Assembly (NCBI GenBank): GCA_900544825.1 | Contig: UQWP01000001.1 | Location: forward strand, 52,511-116,510 | Direction of reading: 5' to 3' | DNA from: an uncultured Prevotella sp. | GTDB lineage: Bacteria > Bacteroidota > Bacteroidia > Bacteroidales > Bacteroidaceae | DNA: 64,000 nt | In this document: one piece after another, positions 61,501-64,000 of the stretch | Position numbering within the stretch: position 1 is the first letter of the stretch | Layout of the letters: each line of letters begins with the position of its first letter | Position numbers and translations under genes: made by a program | The notes under the pieces: generated by a model | The model's database searches: none | Told to the model about the DNA's origin: nothing | Seen by the model: only the letters and a program-made list of their open reading frames with translations

Positions 61501-62070
61501 CTCGTTTTCCTTTGCCGTCAGGAAGTTGGCAAACGAGCCTTGGGCGATGAGTACGGTGCGGAGAAACTGGTCGTAGTCGAGTCCGATGATGTTCGGCAGC
61601 TCGTTCCAGTCGGCAGTTTCCTCTGTTATCTCTTCTCCGTTTCTCGTGATTTTATAGAGCGCAGTCTTGGCGTTCTCGTAGCGCACTCTCTGGAATCTGA
61701 CGTGCCATTCTGCGCGGTAGATGCTGCCGTTGTTGGCAAGGAAGGTGAGCTTGCTGTAGCCCTCTTTCTTGCCACGGGTCAGGATGTTTCTACTGTCGGT
61801 AGGAGCCAGACGGTTGTTTTCGCTGGCATCGGCTGCTCCGAAAATCTCGATGCTCTGGTTCTTGTCGCCTTTCTTTCGAGGGTAGCGAGGGGCGCGGTTG
61901 TAGAGGGCAAGGCAGATGGCGTCGAGGAGGGTAGATTTGCCACTTCCCGTCGGACCAACGATGCTGAAGATGGTGCTCTCGCCTAAAGCACCTTTCTCAA
62001 AGTTAATGACCTCGCCTCCCTGTTTGTCAAGCGAAGCGAGATTGAGTATTTCGAGTTGTAGGAATTTCAT
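58570..62070 (-). CDS. sbcC: SbcC, exonuclease ATPase subunit
   Basis: The product has 1166 residues with the SMC/Rad50 layout. Walker A VGPTGSGKSTLLDAICLALYNRAPRY (near residue 40) is followed by a long coiled coil, a zinc-hook CPLCG (near genomic 60355), a second coiled coil, the signature SLSGGETFIVSLGLALGLSALSS and Walker B LFIDEGFGTLDPDTL. With SbcD it cuts hairpins and other blocked DNA ends. In the second coiled coil (about 59415-59515) an acidic insert repeats the pattern EEKG/FEE several times. Its ATG overlaps the sbcD stop (ATGA). Confidence 0.94.
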   Translation of the reverse strand: MKFLQLEILNLASLDKQGGEVINFEKGALGESTIFSIVGPTGSGKSTLLDAICLALYNRAPRYPRKKGDKNQSIEIFGAADASENNRLAPTDSRNILTRGKKEGYSKLTFLANNGSIYRAEWHVRFQRVRYENAKTALYKITRNGEEITEETADWNELPNIIGLDYDQFLRTVLIAQGSFANFLTAKENERYELLEKLIGCEETYTNIATEIKKAKDQATDAYNQMAASVEAVKQNLLNDEELAQLQEEIARLEKAEKELDSQLQAITKDLQWFEESDKQVKQITICQENMEQAANAVKEMQAQILRLQLHDEVQPAVNLLQEVERQTQSIHEQEGNILKAEGNIKSQESAIDESEKTLASLKEAVSKAQEQQEKTLPVIAEARALKTKMEAAMPNLKEKKEALESAKKENQSAQKDVEENARNIKKWEAETEKANLALKTTKEEIAKQKQVLHEATQAAEQAWETEKNKTAGQNIEELQNSKTVADRKLQDVQQAIKVVAHLDASTVEKKKNEERILVLGKRNAEIDEALGKLTIEALTQETLTLRNAYTLMVSEKWEIHRANLTEGKPCPLCGSTTHPYHTDNRQFEEATTELSQLLKAKEDLLKLQQKLEKDLSGERKQNDGEVQTLQKQQEKLSGEIATYEEEWKVLIAQYPKIPKAEAELKSLLPIYDDKAKDATSKLSLFNQIQKEIERLTQLKDKSVKDEAAYESKASTRQNKAQECASTCATKLAEQKVLTINLTSQQKSKEEAYEKALQTWNSARKEMEEWQAQYKQILNGEEPDTAEQRLTADKDEATKAADNQNENINKLKAELANSKGSHQTMLSHNKTMKENLQAKEKELDLWIEEYNKQLEEKSIEGKDFEEEGIEEKGFEEINSEEKGSDERSIQPRFIDRNTIWEMLHSAEDWNAIRREKDEKEKAVASTTALYQSAEKAHQQHLEHQPAKSRDALLAIQQEYQERSQRNELIAANARMQNHQEAAKQLGDKAEALKLVTQEKDDWTAITDAIGADGKTLRKIAQCYTLSFLIAHANQEIRKFNSRYELQQVKHSLGIRVIDHDRADDIRDTTSLSGGETFIVSLGLALGLSALSSRNISFENLFIDEGFGTLDPDTLATVIDSLAMLQNSQGKKVGVISHTDTMSERITTQIRIIKNGNSGSSHIEIYP

Positions 62071-63418
62071 AATGATGATGTCGTTAATAAATCGGATAAC
62101 ATTTTCTCCTGTCTTTCGTTCATCGGAGCGTTGTGTTTGATGGCGAAGGCTTCCTTCAGCGTGTCGAGCGGAGGACGGTTGATGATGTCTTCGATGCTGG
62201 TGATGTGCTGGGAACCCTGGATGGTGGAGAGGTCCAGCTGCGGGATGATGCGCTGGATTTTGCAGAGCACGGCATCCTTTTCGTTGACGAGTTTCTCCAG
62301 TTCCTTGATGTCATCGCTGGTCAGTTTCTCCTGTTTCACCTTCAGCATCACGTAGTCGAAGTGGTCGCTCAGTTCGCCGTCTGTTCTCTCTGAAAGTTCA
62401 GAATTGATGAGCTTCTGCCATTTCTTGAAGGTCAGCTCTTCCTCGTTTTCGGGCAGGATGCGAAGGGAGTGCTGCGGCTTGTATTCCAGGAAATCTACTT
62501 TCCATTCCTTACTTTTGCCGGTTTCCTTTCCTTCATCCTCTTCTCCGTTTTTTTCTTTCCTTCCTCGTTACATCCGATGGTGATGAGGTCGATGCCGTGG
62601 GTGTAGTCTTTTTCGGCAAACGACATCGGGAGGATACTTCCCGTGTATCTTGCCCAGTCGGTGTTCCAGATATGTTGCCGCTTGTGGATGTGTCCGCAAG
62701 TCATATAGTCGGGATGGTCGTTCCATCCTTCCAGATCTACTTCCTCCTGTCCGCCGATGATGATCTTCTCGCTCGCATCCTTTTTGGCGATATCCGAACC
62801 CTTGGCGTACATGTGTGCCATCATGATGCACTTCCTGCCTGGGTATTTCTTTCGTGCCTCAGCCGTCAGTTCTCTCAGAAAGTCGTTGACTCCCTGCGAG
62901 TAACTGGCGTTCTGTACCACATCGCTCCTTAGGAAAGGAACGGCGAGGATGATGACTTCTTCTCCTTCCTCGTTGGTTACGGGGATGATGAGGTCGTCGA
63001 AGGAATAGAGCCAATGTCCGCCGGTTTTATCATCAGTTTCCTTTCCGTTCTCTTCGTCCTCGCTTTCTCCCTGCAGCCAGATTTTCCTTACGTTTCCTCT
63101 TATTTCCACGTGGTATCGGGTGAGCAGCGGGCGGGGAGCCTCCAGTCGGCTGGCGGAATCGTGGTTGCCGGCGGTGATGATGACCTGCATGTTCGGGCAC
63201 AGTTGGGTAGCATCGGCAAGAAACTCGTAATAAACAGTCTGTGCCGCTGCCGATGGATTTCCGTTATCGAAGATGTCTCCTGCGATGAGGAGAGCATCGG
63301 GCTTTTGTTCAGCGATCTGTTCCAGGAGCCATTTCAGGAAATGCTTGTGTTCAGGCAGACGGTCGTTGCCGTGAAACAAGTTACCCAGATGCCAGTCGCT
63401 GGTTGCTAATATCTTCAT
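62067..63418 (-). pseudogene. sbcD: SbcD exonuclease subunit, frameshifted in a poly-A run
   Basis: The gene starts at ATG 63418 (KILATSDWHLGNLFHGNDR), and the metallophosphoesterase motifs are intact: DWHLG, AGDIFDNGNPS, GNHDSASR, MMAHMY and CGHIHKRQ. After IGCNEEGK the frame breaks at a run of seven A on the coding strand (62548-62554) and stops soon after. With one more A it continues NGEEDEGKETGKSKEWKVDF... through the C-terminal capping domain to the stop at 62067. Because sbcC overlaps that stop, a full gene is expected. It is a real frameshift, a slippage-dependent gene or a sequencing error. The first frame alone keeps the nuclease domain. Confidence 0.85.
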
Positions 63419-63465
63419 ACTCATAAGGATGTCTAATCTTAGTCTTTTGTTTTGCAATCTGACTA

Positions 63466-63497
63466 CAAAGTTAACACAATTATTTGTGATACGCAAA
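63466..63497 (-). promoter_or_regulatory. sbcD-sbcC promoter
   Basis: On the minus strand, TTTG (63497-63494) and TAACTTTG (63473-63466) are 20 bp apart. Confidence 0.7.
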
Positions 63498-63557
63498 GAA
63501 ATAGGGTGAAAAAACAAAGAATTATGAATGGAAAAGTGAAGATATTCAGGAAAAGTC

Positions 63558-63588
63558 TTGTTTAATATAGGATAAAGTTGTATCTTTG
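63558..63588 (+). promoter_or_regulatory. Promoter of the HU-HIG gene
   Basis: TTG (63558-63560) and TATCTTTG (63581-63588), 20 bp apart. The predicted RNA would begin within or just before the palindromic array, giving a structured leader of about 230 nt. Confidence 0.65.
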
Positions 63589-63597
63589 CCTAGTAGA

Positions 63598-63691
63598 AAT
63601 CTCCGTTCACCGACGTTGAACCGACATTCAGCGACGTTGAACCGCCGTTCACCGACGCTGAACGGATATTCAACGTCGGTGAACGGAGATT
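63598..63691 (+). repeat. Four 21 bp palindromic units enclosed by a perfect inverted repeat
   Basis: Units of the form RTTCAnCGACGnTGAAC start at 63605, 63626, 63647 and 63668, exactly 21 bp apart (the fourth is in inverse sense). The outer 23 bp arms (63598-63620 and 63669-63691) are perfect inverted repeats. Confidence 0.85.
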
Positions 63692-63822
63692 CCTCCTAGG
63701 ATTAAATACTTTTCTTCCTAGGGTTGTGGTCTTTTCTTCATAGGTATGATAATAAATACTGTAGAATGCAAAGACCGCTGCAATAAGGAGTAATAACAAT
63801 CTTAATAAGTAAGGAAACTGAT

Positions 63823-64000
63823 ATGGCTAAGTACAAGTTGCAGGAGTTGACAGATATGCGTGATGAAGGCAAGCGCAGAGTTTATCCCAAGATGGTGACC
63901 AATCGGACACTATCCAGAAAAGAGTTCATCAAGATGATGCAGGGCTACCATCGTGGCATTTCGGAAAGTGCCACGGAGGCAGTATTGATAGATGTGGCTG
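63823..64000 (+). CDS. HU-HIG family DNA-binding protein (N-terminal part, cut by the window end)
   Basis: The ATG at 63823 follows AAGGAAACTGAT. The 59 residues seen (AKYKLQELTDMRDEGKRRVY, then PKMVTNRTLSRKEFIKMMQGYHRGISESATEAVL) match the start of the Bacteroidetes HU-type proteins with a C-terminal Ig-like (HIG) part. The family binds DNA as nucleoid-like proteins. The frame is open at 64000. Confidence 0.85.
   Translation, partial: MAKYKLQELTDMRDEGKRRVYPKMVTNRTLSRKEFIKMMQGYHRGISESATEAVLIDVA

Larger units (their letters stand above)
63419..63822. other. 404 bp intergenic region between sbcD and the HU-HIG gene
   Basis: It holds two divergent promoters (63466-63497 minus, 63558-63588 plus) and, directly downstream of the plus promoter, the 21 bp palindromic array at 63598-63691. 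A small minus-strand open frame at 63590-63799 reads through the array and is not supported. Confidence 0.6.

Noticed and set aside
59977..61986. Plus-strand open frame of 669 codons
   Set aside because: Antisense to sbcC; Phe/Leu/Cys-rich composition typical of a shadow of coiled-coil sequence.
63590..63799. 69-codon minus-strand frame
   Set aside because: It reads through the 21 bp palindromic array, giving repetitive sequence, and opposes the HU-HIG promoter.

Overview
The window is a chromosomal segment of a Bacteroidales bacterium, most likely of the Prevotella/Segatella (P. copri-like) group. The basis is promoters of the Bacteroidetes type (TAnnTTTG -7 box, often with a TTG or TTTG about 20 bp upstream), a 291-residue RpoD, a type IX secretion sorting domain, DUF3078, DUF3256, DUF4270 and DUF4836 proteins, an Oar-like TonB receptor and an HU-HIG DNA-binding protein. 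The genus is an inference. No rRNA, tRNA, transposase or true CRISPR array was seen.

Layout. 1-5.8 kb: uvrA start (cut by the window edge), a lone T9SS sorting-domain protein, a LysM/periplasmic-binding-fold protein, a barrel protein, an MFS transporter and a WG-repeat protein. 5.9-14.2 kb: rpoD, a POT peptide transporter, a DPP5-like S9 peptidase, a membrane-bound AraC-type regulator next to a palindromic operator and a small membrane protein, and DUF1846. 14.2-16.1 kb: a tripartite hipB-hipS-hipT toxin-antitoxin module with copies of one palindromic operator on both sides. 16.1-24 kb: yidC, pyrG, DUF3078, an OprO/P porin and rlmD. 24-25.1 kb: a gene-free region packed with several repeat types. 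25.1-36.5 kb: ppdK, a small-membrane-protein/DUF3256 operon, a split chromate transporter, and a six-gene operon (nucleoside permease, BFN nuclease, rsmE, DUF4836, ABC ATPase, ABC permease). 36.7-42.7 kb: an Oar-like TonB receptor, a BACON/OB-fold lipoprotein and a mutated secreted nuclease. 43-53.6 kb: proS, an OmpA lipoprotein, mtgA, pcrA, DUF4270, a GT5-type protein, panC and panD. 53.8-58.3 kb: an assimilatory sulfate operon (cysD, cysN, cysH, pstC/pstA-like permeases) in which almost every gene is damaged, with an AT-rich two-gene cassette inserted. 58.5-63.4 kb: sbcC and a frameshifted sbcD. 63.6-64 kb: a palindromic repeat array and the start of an HU-HIG protein.

Most notable points: (1) the cys/pst operon keeps its promoter and a large palindromic operator, but cysD has a large in-frame internal deletion, cysN is a chimera of two divergent copies, cysH has a TAG just before its catalytic ECGLH motif, and pstC is fused out of frame into pstA; (2) the cassette between cysN and cysH encodes a lipoprotein with a Gly-Gly-Cys/hydrophobic tail plus a small two-helix membrane protein, a possible toxin/immunity pair; (3) the hipBST module is bracketed by compound palindromes of its presumed operator; (4) three separate intergenic arrays are built from 21-22 bp units, about two helical turns; (5) the secreted nuclease beside the Oar-like receptor is broken by three separate lesions. 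Several of these breaks could be assembly errors, and read mapping would decide.
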